Part shown: positions 33,452 through 45,700 of the stretch, one piece after another | Layout of the letters: each line of letters opens with the position of its first letter | How positions within the stretch are numbered: position 1 is the first letter of the stretch | NCBI RefSeq assembly: GCF_017562075.2 | Contig: NC_054083.1 | Coordinates: forward strand, 12,351,607-12,415,606 | Direction: 5' to 3' | Origin: Anopheles merus | Lineage: Eukaryota > Arthropoda > Insecta > Diptera > Culicidae | DNA length: 64,000 bases | Notes under the pieces: model-generated | What the model was told of the DNA's origin: nothing | Database searches by the model: none | The model's input: the letters and a program-made list of their open reading frames with translations, nothing else | Made by a program: the position numbers and the translations under genes

Positions 33452-34550
33452 ACAAAAATTAGAGGTTGTTCCTCTTTAAAATTACATAGCCGCATTTTTT
33501 TTATATAATACACTTTTCTTGTACGTGCTGCCAACACATTAAATTTTACATTCAAATCAATTAATTTTGTAAAAATAAAATTCTATTGCATAAACTGATA
33601 TTAAGGGTCAATAGCTTTGACAAATAATTTTTAAATGCTAGAAGTAGTTTTGCTGAAATTGTTTTATTGGAGGACTTATTTGTTGCATTTCCAAATAGGA
33701 TTTAATTGTTATTACACTTTACAGTTGTTCCATGTACGTAAAGCTGAACACTCGTGAATAGATTTCAACAAAGTTTTTTTTATGTGGGTCGAACAAAAAA
33801 AAAAATCAGAAATATAAATAATAAATTAATTTATCTGAGCGCAATGAATGAAAATTCCGATAAAAGTCTTCTTAAAAAAAACAGCATAATATACGAGCTA
33901 CAAGTTTGATATCGGCGCCATTCGAATGCAAGCTTTGCGCATACATAATCGCGGCGCTAGTGCGTTGGGACGGAAGGCGTTGCAATATGCTCGAACGTTT
34001 GTATTTAAAAAAAAATACATTGCAGTCTTTATAGTAGCGAAAAATAAAGAAAACCTGTTCCCGGCGAAAAGGAAGATAGCACAACCGGAAAAAAGTAAAC
34101 AACCTTTTTTTTCCTTTTTATGGTCGTGGCGCGCGATCGTCAAATTTTTGAAACACATGTTCCGATGCGTAAAGCTGAGAGATAGTTACATAGCACGCTC
34201 TTCGTTCCTGCTTTACGATGCTCTCTCACTCGTTTGTGCTCATGATTACGCTCTTTTCATGTTGCTCTCCTAAATAAGCGTCAATGAGAGAATTAAAGCG
34301 TTTTAAATTTTGTAGATTATAAGCATTTGAATGAAATAAATACAATTCCATGTATAGATTTTTAAAATGATGGTACCAAATGTGAAGATATTTAAGATCA
34401 TAGCACATCCAAAGTATATTGTTTTTAAAAATAGTTAAATAGATTAAAAAAAATCATGAATTCTTCTGACATCCTGGAACATTTTGTGCATGTTTCACAT
34501 CATTATACATCATAACACTAAAACACCATGAAGTTTTTTTTTTTTTTTCA
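33452..34550. other. AT-rich intergenic DNA
   Basis: No gene seen. A 115-codon open frame at 33926-34273 is basic and without recognisable motifs; I treat it as chance. Confidence 0.6.
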
Positions 34551-35316
34551 TTTCCTGAGATCATGCAACGATCGTACAAAAAAAAAAGTCTCACACGAAG
34601 CGTGGAGCGCAACCGAAGAACAACAGATAAAGCGCGTTGCCTCGCTCGGCTTGTCCGAGAACATCTTGCGCCGGCCGATCTGGGACTGGTTCCTCCAGGT
34701 CGCGCACGGACCGAAAGAGTCAGAAACGCGCGAACGATCGAACCGAGCAGACGGGAAGGATCCGGTTCTCCCGTCCCGGTCGGGTAAGCCAGAAAAAAAG
34801 AAAAAAAGAAAATAAGTGTAAATCAGAACCAACAGGAAGTGTGTGTGTGTGTGTGAGATAAGCTGTGTCTTGGGCCGTGGTACCAAGCGATAAGAAACTT
34901 TGAATAGCTAGTGTGCTGTGCAGTGAAGCGAGGTAAAGCTCATTTAAATATATAGTTAGATAGAATTTATGGTGCATGTTTGGAAAGTTGCTAGATAAGA
35001 TTAGATAAAGTTTGGAAGATATAATACATTTGTGATCAAAGTGATAATATGTACAGATGTAAAGAGATGTGCTAAACTTTACAAAGAAAGTTGTATAAAG
35101 TTTATACAAGCAAAGTATGTGCAAGGTGCAAAATACATCTAACACGGTATGCAAATTGAAGAAGCGAGAGCGAGACAGTGCCTTGCGAAGAACGAACGAG
35201 AACCATGCACAATTAGTGCGCTGGTTAAAAAGGTTGCGATAATTTGAGAAATAGCACACCAAAAGTGAGTTGAAAGAGGAAACCTCGCCGAAAGTGCAGC
35301 GTCGTGAAGAAACGAA

Positions 35317-35367
35317 ATGGCTGCAGCACAAAATCCATCACTAGCAGCGGCAGGGGCAGCATCCTAG
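35317..35367 (+). CDS. Upstream ORF (16 codons) directly before the MGC ORF
   Basis: ATG in a favourable AACGAAATGG context encodes MAAAQNPSLAAAGAAS and stops one base before the next ATG. If the region is a leader, this would tend to reduce initiation downstream or support reinitiation. Confidence 0.3.
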   Translation: MAAAQNPSLAAAGAAS

Positions 35368-35368
35368 C

Positions 35369-35659
35369 ATGGGGTGCATCGAGTCGCCTGCAACCGCAAA
35401 CGGCCAACCGAGCTCACCCTTTTGCCCGTACAGGCACAACATTTTGAGGGATGTGGCCGTAAAAATACATGAAAACGAAGAAGAAGTCGACAACGATAAT
35501 GACCTGCCCGCGCCCGGTCCCGGAGGTTTCTTTTTGGCTTACTGCTCTTCCAGTGTGTCGTCTTCGTGCACTGTCTGTAGCACCCACCCGTCTGCAATCT
35601 TGCCCCTGTGTGGTGATCGTGCGGTGGGTTCAGGGGTGTGTGTGTGTTTTTTTTGTTAA
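35369..35659 (+). CDS. Open frame starting MGCIES, unassigned
   Basis: A 96-codon frame beginning MGCIESPATANGQPSSPFC. MGCxxS is the classic signal for N-myristoylation at Gly2 and palmitoylation at Cys3. The segment RHNILRDVAVKIHENEEEVDNDNDLP looks protein-like, whereas after about residue 52 (PAPGPGG) the composition becomes Ser/Cys-rich and less convincing. A weak donor GTTTCT follows 35525 (phase 1). No downstream exon was recognised, so this could be the first exon of a lipid-anchored protein or a chance frame inside a LanA leader. Confidence 0.3.
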   Translation: MGCIESPATANGQPSSPFCPYRHNILRDVAVKIHENEEEVDNDNDLPAPGPGGFFLAYCSSSVSSSCTVCSTHPSAILPLCGDRAVGSGVCVCFFC

Positions 35660-36390
35660 CTTGCTCGGTTTATGTTCGCTTCTCCCTGTGAGCATAGCTC
35701 TCCATAGAAATGGAAATGAAAACATAAGCCTCGGTTTCAAAACCGACCACAGAAGAACATTCCAAGCTGCTCCGAGAAGAACAGGGAAAAGCAAAGCAGG
35801 AACTTACACAATCCGTGCTGAATGAATGGATGCATTGCAGCGTGGCGAGTAAGTCGTTGGGTTTGGGAAGACTCGAAGCATTTGTTCAAAAGAATGAAGA
35901 AAAACAGTAATAAAAAGCTACGAAGAAACGAATAGATGATCGTAAGTTGCCTATGCGTACGATCATCTTTGTAAACGGAACCAATACTGGAGTCTTTTGC
36001 GTATAGGTAGGATTTCAAGTCATGCCTAGGGATTATACAAAAAAAGTACGCCCTTTTTCTTCCACCACGATTCGGACACAGTTTGTTAGAAGTTACATTA
36101 ACGCACAAACCGTCTGTATGCCAGATGGAACCGTGTGGATAAATTTAGAACTTTATGCTGCATATGGGATCCCGATTTGTTTCTGTTTGCTCGCGGAACT
36201 GACGCGAGTGAGCAGCTCTTTGCGCTTCGAGCTTCGAAGATGTTTTGGGATGAAATCATGCATATAAGGCGTTCGTAGTAATGTATGCCGCAGCACTACA
36301 CCGAGATGTTCATTTCCTGAGCGCACGGTTCCAGTGAGGTTTTTTTGTTTATTTTCCAATGTTGGTTCAAATATCGCTGTGCCACCCGTG

Positions 36391-36398
36391 TATAAATA
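36391..36398 (+). promoter_or_regulatory. TATA-like box TATAAATA
   Basis: TATAAATA about 330 bp upstream of the LanA start codon, with a TCAT/TCATCG start-like sequence about 35 bp downstream. It could be an alternative LanA promoter. Confidence 0.35.
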
Positions 36399-36719
36399 GA
36401 CGTCGACTATTGGCGATGGTGTTAGATCATCGATCGTCAAACGCTGGACAGCGAGCTTGGGAAGGCTACGGAATTGTGTTGAAATTGTAAAGCACGGATG
36501 TCTCAGCTCTCAATGATAAGACATGCTTCAGATTTGTTTCAGATTTGTGTTTTCAAAACAGGAACTAAATGTTGTACATATTTCATCAAGTCATATACAC
36601 CACCACAAAGATGCGACGTTTTATTTTAAAATTTCATATTTGCTCCATCTAGCATTGTCTCGTTCATCTGGAGCGGTCTGATAGCCCCTTCTCATAGTCC
36701 GCTTATCGGACGGGTTGAG

Positions 36720-39700
36720 ATGGGTGGCATCACAGCACTAGCTACGATCACCGTCCTGGTGGTGCTAACCATCGGAACGGCTCGATCGGAGCTTACGCCA
36801 CCATACTTTAATCTGGCCGAAGGACGAAGAATTGTTGCCAGTGCCACGTGTGGCGTTGGTACCGATGGGCCCGAACTGTACTGTAAACTGGTTGGTGCAA
36901 ACACAGAAAATGATCATCAAAACCAATACTCGGTCATCCAGGGACAGGTAAGTTTTGGGACGAATTGTATAAGATGTGCTTGTATGTAAAAAAGAACCCT
37001 TATTTTCAATCGTAATACCTCCCACAATCCAAGGTTTGCGATGTATGCGATCCGAACGATCCCGACAAAAGCCACCCGCCGGAGTATGCCATCGATGGTA
37101 CGCAAAACTGGTGGCAGAGTCCTCCGCTGTCTCGTGGCATGAAGTACAACGAAGTTAACCTTACGATCGACTTTGATCAGGTAAGTAAAGATGCGAGCGT
37201 TAGTTTTTCCATCAAAACCATCTCGCAGCGGTGACCACCATCTGGCAAATGATCTAATCCATATGCACCAGCGGCAGGAAGGATGACATAATCTCAGCAG
37301 TATTGCAAACAGATATCTGTTTGCTTGTAAACGGCTAATGTAAACTTCACAAAGTCTATAGTTGGATCGTTTCGTTTGCTACGGCGATGGTGTAGCACGA
37401 CATATGGCGGTAGCCACATATGTATGAATGAAGTTTGAAATTGAAACGGAAATTATGAATTCAGCGGGCCGGAAAACAAGAGCCACGCATCCCGTGTTGA
37501 TAACTGCATGGTGACATTTGACTCCCAGCGGGATGGTTGTGATAACTTGCCTGAACTCGAGTTCCTTTTCGTTTGCTGATAAGCGTACTATTCTTGGTGC
37601 TTATGCTGCTGGTCTATGCTGGCCGAGGCTGGTATTCGGCAGAGGCACATAGTTTTTCTTATCAATTTAGAACACTCCATTCACTTCCTTATGCTGCGAG
37701 AATGGAAGCACATGAAGATTGCCAAGAGTTTCCCAACAGAAAGCAGTTACACTAGATGATTTAACTCATAAGCTGGAGGTTTTGTAATGTAGCCACGCAG
37801 CATGTTGAATTTAAAATACGATAATTCGATAGTACATTTATTTACATGTTTCATACGAAATGTATCCCGAAAATCGATTTTTAAGAGATCATTATTAATT
37901 AATGATCAGATATTCAGATGATGTCTAGAGAGACTAAACTCCAGACAACATTGACATTATTACTCCTTTAAAAATCCCTACGGCTATTGTTACAAATTTT
38001 GGCTCTCTATTCCGCAAACCGCTGGTCAGTCCCGAGCTGGTCTGATTGTATAGCCGTAAAAAAGCTTAAGAAAAGATTAAAGAACATTTTCGTCTTAGAC
38101 ACGATCCGCCTATTTCATACGAACATACTACAGATAACCTAGCCCATTAGCTGCCATCTTCAGTAGTTGCATCATCAAAAAGAAGAAAAAGGAGTATGTA
38201 GCCCAACCCACGAAGAACTTCAGCTAATATAAAGAATGCTTGTAACAATAATCATTTGCTCCCATTCATTCTTTTAGCTTTAGTCCCAAAGTCTTGCCCT
38301 CTCTTAGCAAGAGTAGTTTTAATTGGTATTTATAGTCATTATTACACTGCGATAACACAACAATCTACTCATTTCCGTTTGCCTGAAGCGGCTTAAATTA
38401 TGCACACGCCTTGCAGCGATGTGCAGTTTAATAGCGTCTTTGCTAAATGGACACCGCAAGTCGGTTGATGAGTACAGCGTAAACTTGACATTGTAAGATG
38501 ATTTGCTTGGCAGTAGCTGCAATGAGTACTGCTCTTGTTATTGTTATGCATATCCAGGGTGGTCCGCTAGAACGTGTTACCTCCAATTCCCTGCAACTGG
38601 CACATAGACACAACCAGCTGGATGTGCAGTCCATCGTCGCTGCGCTTCGTCGACGCAAATTCTAGTTTATGCTTGCATTTTCGTTTCATTCTTGTAATTT
38701 GAACTAACCGAACCGGGTTTTGGCCTTTCTTTTACCTTACTTTTTCTCTTATACAATTGTCTTATACTTTTTCATTGGTTTAGGAATTCCACGTGGCTTA
38801 TCTGTTTATTCGTATGGGCAACTCGCCCCGTCCGGGATTGTGGTCGCTTGAGAAATCTAGCGATTACGGCAAAACGTGGACACCCTGGCAACACTTCTCC
38901 GACTCACCCACTGATTGCGTGACGTACTTTGGGCCGGACAGTTTGAAACCGCTCCAGAACGATGACGACGTTATCTGTACGATGGACCACTCGAAGATTG
39001 TACCCCTCGAGGGTGGTGAGGTAGGTGATGATCGCACGATCGATCGTGGAATCAATGCTGTATTTATGACTGTAATCCACCTTTTGTGTTATTCTTTAAG
39101 ATTCCGATTCGTTTGCTAAACAATCGTCCATCGGCGAACAATTACTTCAACTCGTCCACGCTGCAAGAATGGAGCAGAGCTACGAACGTGCGCATCCGTC
39201 TGCTGCGTACGAAGAACTTGCTCGGACATCTTATGTCCGTAGCGCGGCAGGACCCTACCGTTACGAGACGTGTAAGTTGAATGGGACAATGTGCGGCCCA
39301 AAGAGTCCTAAACGTTGTTTCAACACTTGAATAACGTATTTGATCTTGTCTCAATCCCTCCCAGTACTTCTACTCGATCAAGGATATCTCGATCGGTGGA
39401 CGTTGTGTGTGCAACGGTCATGCTAACACGTGTAACGTACTGGATCCTCGCTCGCCGAGACGCATTCTGGCCTGCCAATGCCAGCATAACACGTGCGGCG
39501 TTCAGTGTGCGGAGTGTTGTCCCGGATTCCAGCAGAAGAAATGGCGACAGAACACCAACGCAAGGCCTTTCCAGTGTGAACGTAAGTAATTGGTGGTGTT
39601 TATTTCAAAGAAACCCCCCTGTTCAACTTCTCTTTCTTGTCATTCAGCGTGTAACTGTCATGGACATTCGGATGAATGTATCTACTCGGAGGAGATCGAT

Positions 39701-42700
39701 GAGAAGGGTCTGTCGCTGGACATCCATGGTAACTACGAGGGTGGCGGCGTTTGTCAAAACTGCCAGCACAACACAAAGGGCATTAACTGCAACCAGTGCG
39801 AGGACAAGTTCTATCGCCCGTATGGTAGATTCTGGAACGAAACGGATGTTTGCCAGCGTAAGTAATAAGCGCATTGGGTAACCACGGCTCGAAGCAATAG
39901 CTAATCCGATGTTTCACTTACAGCTTGCGACTGCGATCACTTTTACTCGACCGGTAACTGCGAGGAGGAAACGGGTCGCTGTGAGTGTCGGGCTGAGTTC
40001 GAGCCACCGCTTTGTGACGCTTGTTCGTACGGTCACTTTGGGTATCCCAATTGTCGGCAGTGCGAGTGCAACTTGAACGGCACGATCGGATACTACTGCG
40101 AGGCGGTGAACGGTACCTGTCCCTGCAAGCACAATTTTGACGGGCCGCATTGTAAGCAGTGCGCCAAGGAGTACTACGGCTTCCCGGACTGCGATCGTAA
40201 GTACAACGGAATGGAAGCATCAATTTGGTGTGATATGATTTTTTATGTGCGTTCTCATTATCTATTCGACAGCTTGCGATTGTAACATGCACGGGTCGGT
40301 GGACAGTGTTTGTGACGAGGGTAGCGGTCAGTGTCAGTGCAGACCCAACTTCGCTGGACGACTCTGCGATTCTTGCAAGGACGGATTTTATAGGTATCCG
40401 GATTGTACATGTAAGTTTATATGACTGGCTGATGTTTCGTACAGTGCAGTTAACTTTAATAATACTACTTGCAGACTGCAACTGTGATGTTCGCGGTACG
40501 TTGGACGAGGTGTGCGATAAGAACAGTGGAACCTGCCTGTGTCGCGAAGGTTACGGTGGTCCCCGGTGCGATCAGTGCATTCCTGGCTATTACAACTATC
40601 CCGACTGTGTGCCTTGCAACTGTTCTAGTGCGGGCAGCACATCGACCGTTTGTGACATCACGGGACGCTGCTCGTGCTTGGAGAACTTTGGTGGCCGACA
40701 GTGTACGGCCTGCTTGGCCGGATACTACCAGTACCCGGAGTGTTTGCCGTGCAATTGCGATTCGTACGGTTCGCTGGCCAAATCTTGCACAAACGATGGA
40801 CAGTGCCAGTGCAAGGATAACTTCGATGGCAAGAATTGCCAGCAGTGTAGAGAAGGGTTCTACAACTTCCCGGCCTGCGAGGAGTGCAACTGTGATCCGG
40901 CCGGTGTGATACCCCGCTTTGCCGGGTGCGGCTCCGTACCGGCTGGTGAGCTGTGCCAGTGTAAGGAGCGTGTACATGGTCGAATCTGTGACAAGTGTCG
41001 TCCGCTGTACTGGAATCTTACCGCCTCGAATCCCCATGGTTGCCAGGAGTGTGAGTGCTTTATCGATGGTACGATCGGTGCGCTCGACACGTGCGACACA
41101 AAGTCGGGCCAGTGTGCCTGCAAACCGTCGGTAACGGGACGCCAGTGTACGGAGTGTAAGGATGGCACGTTTGATCTGTTTGGATCGAACCTGTTCGGGT
41201 GTAAGGATTGTGGTTGCGATATCGGTGGTGCGGCGGACAATGTTTGTAACAAGGAAACGGGCCAGTGCCGCTGTCATCCGCGCGTTTCAGGCCGTACCTG
41301 TTCCTACCCGCTGACCACACACTACTACCCGACGCTGTACCAGTACCAGTTTGAGTACGAAGATGGCTATACGCAGTCTGGGGCGCAGGTGCGCTACCAG
41401 TTCCACGAGGACATTTTCCCCGGATTCAGTAGCCGCGGATACGCCGTGATGTCATCGCTGCAAAACGAGGTCATCAACGAGGTGCGGGTGCTGAAGTCGT
41501 CCGTGTATCGGCTGGTGATACGGTACAAGAATCCCAATCCGGACAATGTCGTAGCATCGATTCTCATTACACCGGACAATCCAACGGAGGTGGAGCAGAA
41601 GACAAAGGTGCTGTTCAAGCCCACGGAAAACCCCGAGTTTGTGACGGTGTCTGATGCGCGCGGCGAGGTCCCATCGCCGGTGGTGCTGGACCCGGGCAGC
41701 TACACTATCAGCATCAAAACGGAGAAGACCGTCTTCCTCGATTACTTTGTGCTGCTTCCGGCCGCATACTATGAGGCTTCCATACTAACGAAAAAGATCG
41801 AAACTCCGTGCGAGTTTAACGATCCCAACCTGTGCCGACACTATCAGTACCCGAGCGTTGCGCCATACAACCCGCAGACGGAAGCGTTCATCATTGAGGA
41901 TGGGCAGAGCTACAAGCCGGTGGAGTTTTTCAAAGACTTTGAGCATCTGCACGAGCTGAAGGAGCAGGATTTGCCGACGCTGGTGGAAACGCAACGGGAG
42001 CTGTACTACCCGGTGGAGGTGCCACATGCAGGCCGGTACGTTGTGGTCATAGATTACATCACCTATCGCAACAACCCGGAGGTGGGCATCCTGCACGTCA
42101 ATCTGGTGGGCGATCTAGATCAGGACGGGTCGGCCACGGTTTATCCGTGCACGTACACCACCGTCTGCCGGCAGCCAGTCATCGATCGGGAGTCGCGCGA
42201 GAAGATATTCTTCCTCGATCCCAACAACCGGAAACCGATCCTGGTGAGAAGTGTGGACGAGTCCAGTGCGACAGCGATCAAATCGGTCACGGCCATACCG
42301 TACGAAGACTGGTCAACGGATTACATCCGCCCGAGCTCGGTGTGCGTGATGCAGGATGGCAAGTGTGTGCAGACTAGCTACCGTACAGCGCCTGACTCGA
42401 AGAAGATTGAGTTCGAGACGGAAAATGAGTATCTCGTGGCGGAGGAAATGCCACGGGAAGTATCGGACAATAACACCAAGCTGATACTGCTCAATGAAAG
42501 CCTCCAGGATGTGACGATCAAGGCAAAGGTACAGTATCCGAATCGGTACGTGCTGATCGTGAAGTTCTTCCAGCCCGATCACCCCGCATACAATGTGCAC
42601 TATCGGATTGAGACGGAGCGACAGAACTATGTCGGACGGCTGGTGGTTCGCCATTGCCCGGCCAACAGTGGTTGCCGCGAGGTGCTGAAGCAGGACAACG

Positions 42701-45700
42701 GATACATTGAGTTCGATCTGGAGGATAAAATTGAGCTGACGATCCTTAACGGTGGCAGCACGCGGCTGTGGGTGGATTACGTTCTGCTCGTGCCGGCCGA
42801 CCAGTTCCACAACGGTTTGCTGCAGGAGGAAACGTTCGACCAAACGAACGCGTTCATCCAGAACTGTGGCCAGGACCATTTCTACATCCAAACGAATGCT
42901 AGCGATTTCTGCAAGAAGGCCGTCTTTTCGCTTACCGCCGATTACAATAGCGGTGCACTGCCATGCAACTGTGACTATTTCGGCTCGACAAGCTTCGAGT
43001 GTGAACCGTTCGGTGGCCAGTGCCAGTGTAAGGCACACATCATTGGGCGTAAGTGCGAGGCGTGCAAAACTGGGTTCTACGGATTCCCGGACTGCAAGCC
43101 GTGCAACTGCCCATCGACCGCCCAGTGCCACAAGGATACGGGTGAGTGCGTGTGCCCCGATCGTGTGACGGGTGAAAAGTGCGATCAGTGCGTACCGTAC
43201 ACGTTCGGCTTTGATCAGATAATCGGATGCGAGGAGTGTAACTGTAATCCGCTGGGCGTGGCGAATAATAACTTGCAGTGCGACATGGAGAGCGGCTTGT
43301 GCGAGTGTAAGTCGAACGTGGTCGGCCGAAAGTGTGACCGTTGCCAGTATGGATTCTTCAATTTTCCCTACTGCGAGCCGTGCCACTGCGATATTCGCGG
43401 CACCACGTTCGAAATCTGCGACCAGACGGATGAGAGCTGTTTCTGCAAGAAGAACGTGCAGGGCCGGGAATGCAACACTTGCGTGGATGGTACGTACAAT
43501 CTGCAGGCAAGCAATCCGGACGGATGTACCAAGTGTTTCTGTTTCGGACATACCAGCCGTTGCCAGACGGCGTTCTTGCGCCCTTTCAACGTGAGCATGA
43601 TGAAGGATATGACGGTGAATACGATTCGTTTGTCCGGGGGCAAGGTCACGATCACACCGTGGGTCATGGCGGAAGAGATCATGCTGAATGAAACGTCCGC
43701 CGAGGTGTCACTGAGCGGTTTCGACAATCGCGACCCATCGGCCGGCATGGTTTACTTTGGCATGTTGGATCATCTGTTCGACCTGAACAATCATCTGTCA
43801 GCGTACGGCGGCTATCTGACGTACAAAATCCTGTTCACGAACGGCCTGTTCGGCAGTTCGCTGATCGGTGCGGACGTCATACTCGAGGGCAAGCAGTTGG
43901 AAGTGATGCACCAGAGCTACCGGCAACCGTCGTCGAATCAACTGTTCAGCGGCAGCGTGGAGATGGTGGAGAGCAACTTCCAAACAGCGGACGGTGGTCC
44001 AGTAAGCCGAGAACAGTTTATGATGCTGCTGCGCGATCTGAAGAATATCTATATTCGGGCGTCCTACTGGGAGAACGGTCTCGCGACGGTTATCTCGGAC
44101 GTCAGTCTAACTATGGCACATGACGACTTGGATCAGCCGCATCTGTACCGCGAGCTGGCGGTTGAGAACTGCGACTGTCCGCCGGGATACACGGGACGGT
44201 CGTGCGAAGACTGCGCACCAGGCTACTATCGGGATCCGAACGGGCCTTACCTTGGCTACTGTATTCCGTGCGAGTGTAACGGGCATGCAGCTACTTGCGA
44301 CTGTAACACTGGCATTTGTCACGACTGTCAGCATTATACGACCGGCGAACATTGCGATCAGTGCATTGAAGGATATTACGGTAATGCTACGCGCGGTACA
44401 CCGAACGACTGTATGATCTGTGCCTGCCCGTTGCCGGTGGAGTCGAACAACTTTGCCACGTCGTGCGAGGTGTCTGAGGATGGGTATGAGATACATTGCG
44501 CCTGTAAGCCGGGTTACCATGGGGAAAAGTGTCAGAGCTGTGCACCAGGCTACTATGGGCAGCCTCAGGTGGAGGGTGAATTCTGCAAACCGTGCGACTG
44601 TTCCGGCAACATCAATGCTGAGGAACCGGGAGCATGCGATTCTGTGTCGGGCGAATGTTTGCTGTGTCTGAACAACACGTACGGCCGGGCATGTAACTTG
44701 TGTGCGCCCGGTTTCTACGGTGATGCCATAAATCTGAAGGACTGTCAGAGCTGCATCTGCGATAAGACCGGTATGGACTATTGCGACAACTTTATCGGAA
44801 CGTGCAACTGTTTGCCGAATGTGATCGGCGAAAAGTGCGATCGTTGTGAGGAGGATCACTATGGGTTCGAATCGGGACGTGGCTGTACGCCGTGCGACTG
44901 TGGCATTGCATCGAATAGCTCGCAGTGTGATGATCACACTGGCAAGTGTGCCTGCAAACCGGGAGTGACGGGACGGCAGTGTGATCGCTGTGAGCCCGGC
45001 TACTGGAACTACTCGGAGGAGGGCTGCGTGCCGTGCTCGTGTAACACCGACTACTCTCGAGGATTGGGTTGCAATGCGTTGACCGGTCAGTGTGAGTGTC
45101 TGTCGGGTGTGGTGGGTGAGAAATGTGATTCCTGTCCGTATCGGTGGGTGCTGATACCGGACACTGGCTGCCAGGAGTGTGACGTATGCCACCATGCACT
45201 GTTAGATGTAACGGATGGGCTCAAGCTCGATGTTGATCCGGTGCTGCAGGACATCAAAACGATCGCAGACGATTACTACACGTCACAAAAGTTGAAATAC
45301 TTCGACGATATGGTGGATGAGCTGGAACCGAAGGTGCGCAGTCTGGATCCGCATGGTGTCAATTTGAATCCGTCGCGCCAGAAGGTGGAATCGCTAGAGA
45401 TGGAGGTGAAAAATTTGGACCGTCGCATTCAGTATGCCGACGAGAACGCGAAGGACATTTCCACCAATAGCGAAAACCTGCTGGCTGCTGCATCGAACGT
45501 GCTGGACGACTGCCGGCTGGTGCACATCAACACGAAGAACACCATTGACGAAGTGATGATACTAGGGGAGAATCTTGGATCGTCTGAAATCACGAAGCTG
45601 GACCAAGCGTTTGCCGAAGCAAAGCACTATCTGGACAATATTAAGCAATACTCGACGACACCGGAGTCGCTCAACTCTCAGCTGGAGAATGCGACACGCT

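Larger units (their letters stand above)
34600..35848 (+). promoter_or_regulatory. Leader-like region upstream of LanA, ending at a GTAAGT donor
   Basis: A GC-richer stretch (34600-34780) is followed by purine-rich sequence with short GTGAAG/AGTGAG blocks typical of insect 5' leaders. A perfect donor CGA|GTAAGT lies at 35848/35849. A good acceptor (TTTGCTCCATCTAG) ends near 36652, 68 bp before the LanA start codon, so this could be a non-coding first exon of LanA. It could also begin another gene. Inference from signals only. Confidence 0.4.

Noticed and set aside
33926..34273. Plus-strand 115-residue basic frame
   Set aside because: Low-complexity Lys/Phe composition in AT-rich DNA with no leader, splice or domain evidence.
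36153..36440. Minus-strand 95-residue frame upstream of LanA
   Set aside because: Overlaps the TATA-like and leader-like signals on the other strand, no domain, no poly-A or splice context.
40465..41277. 270-residue minus-strand frame opposite LanA, and many similar ones to 49 kb
   Set aside because: Antisense shadows of the strongly biased LanA coding sequence.
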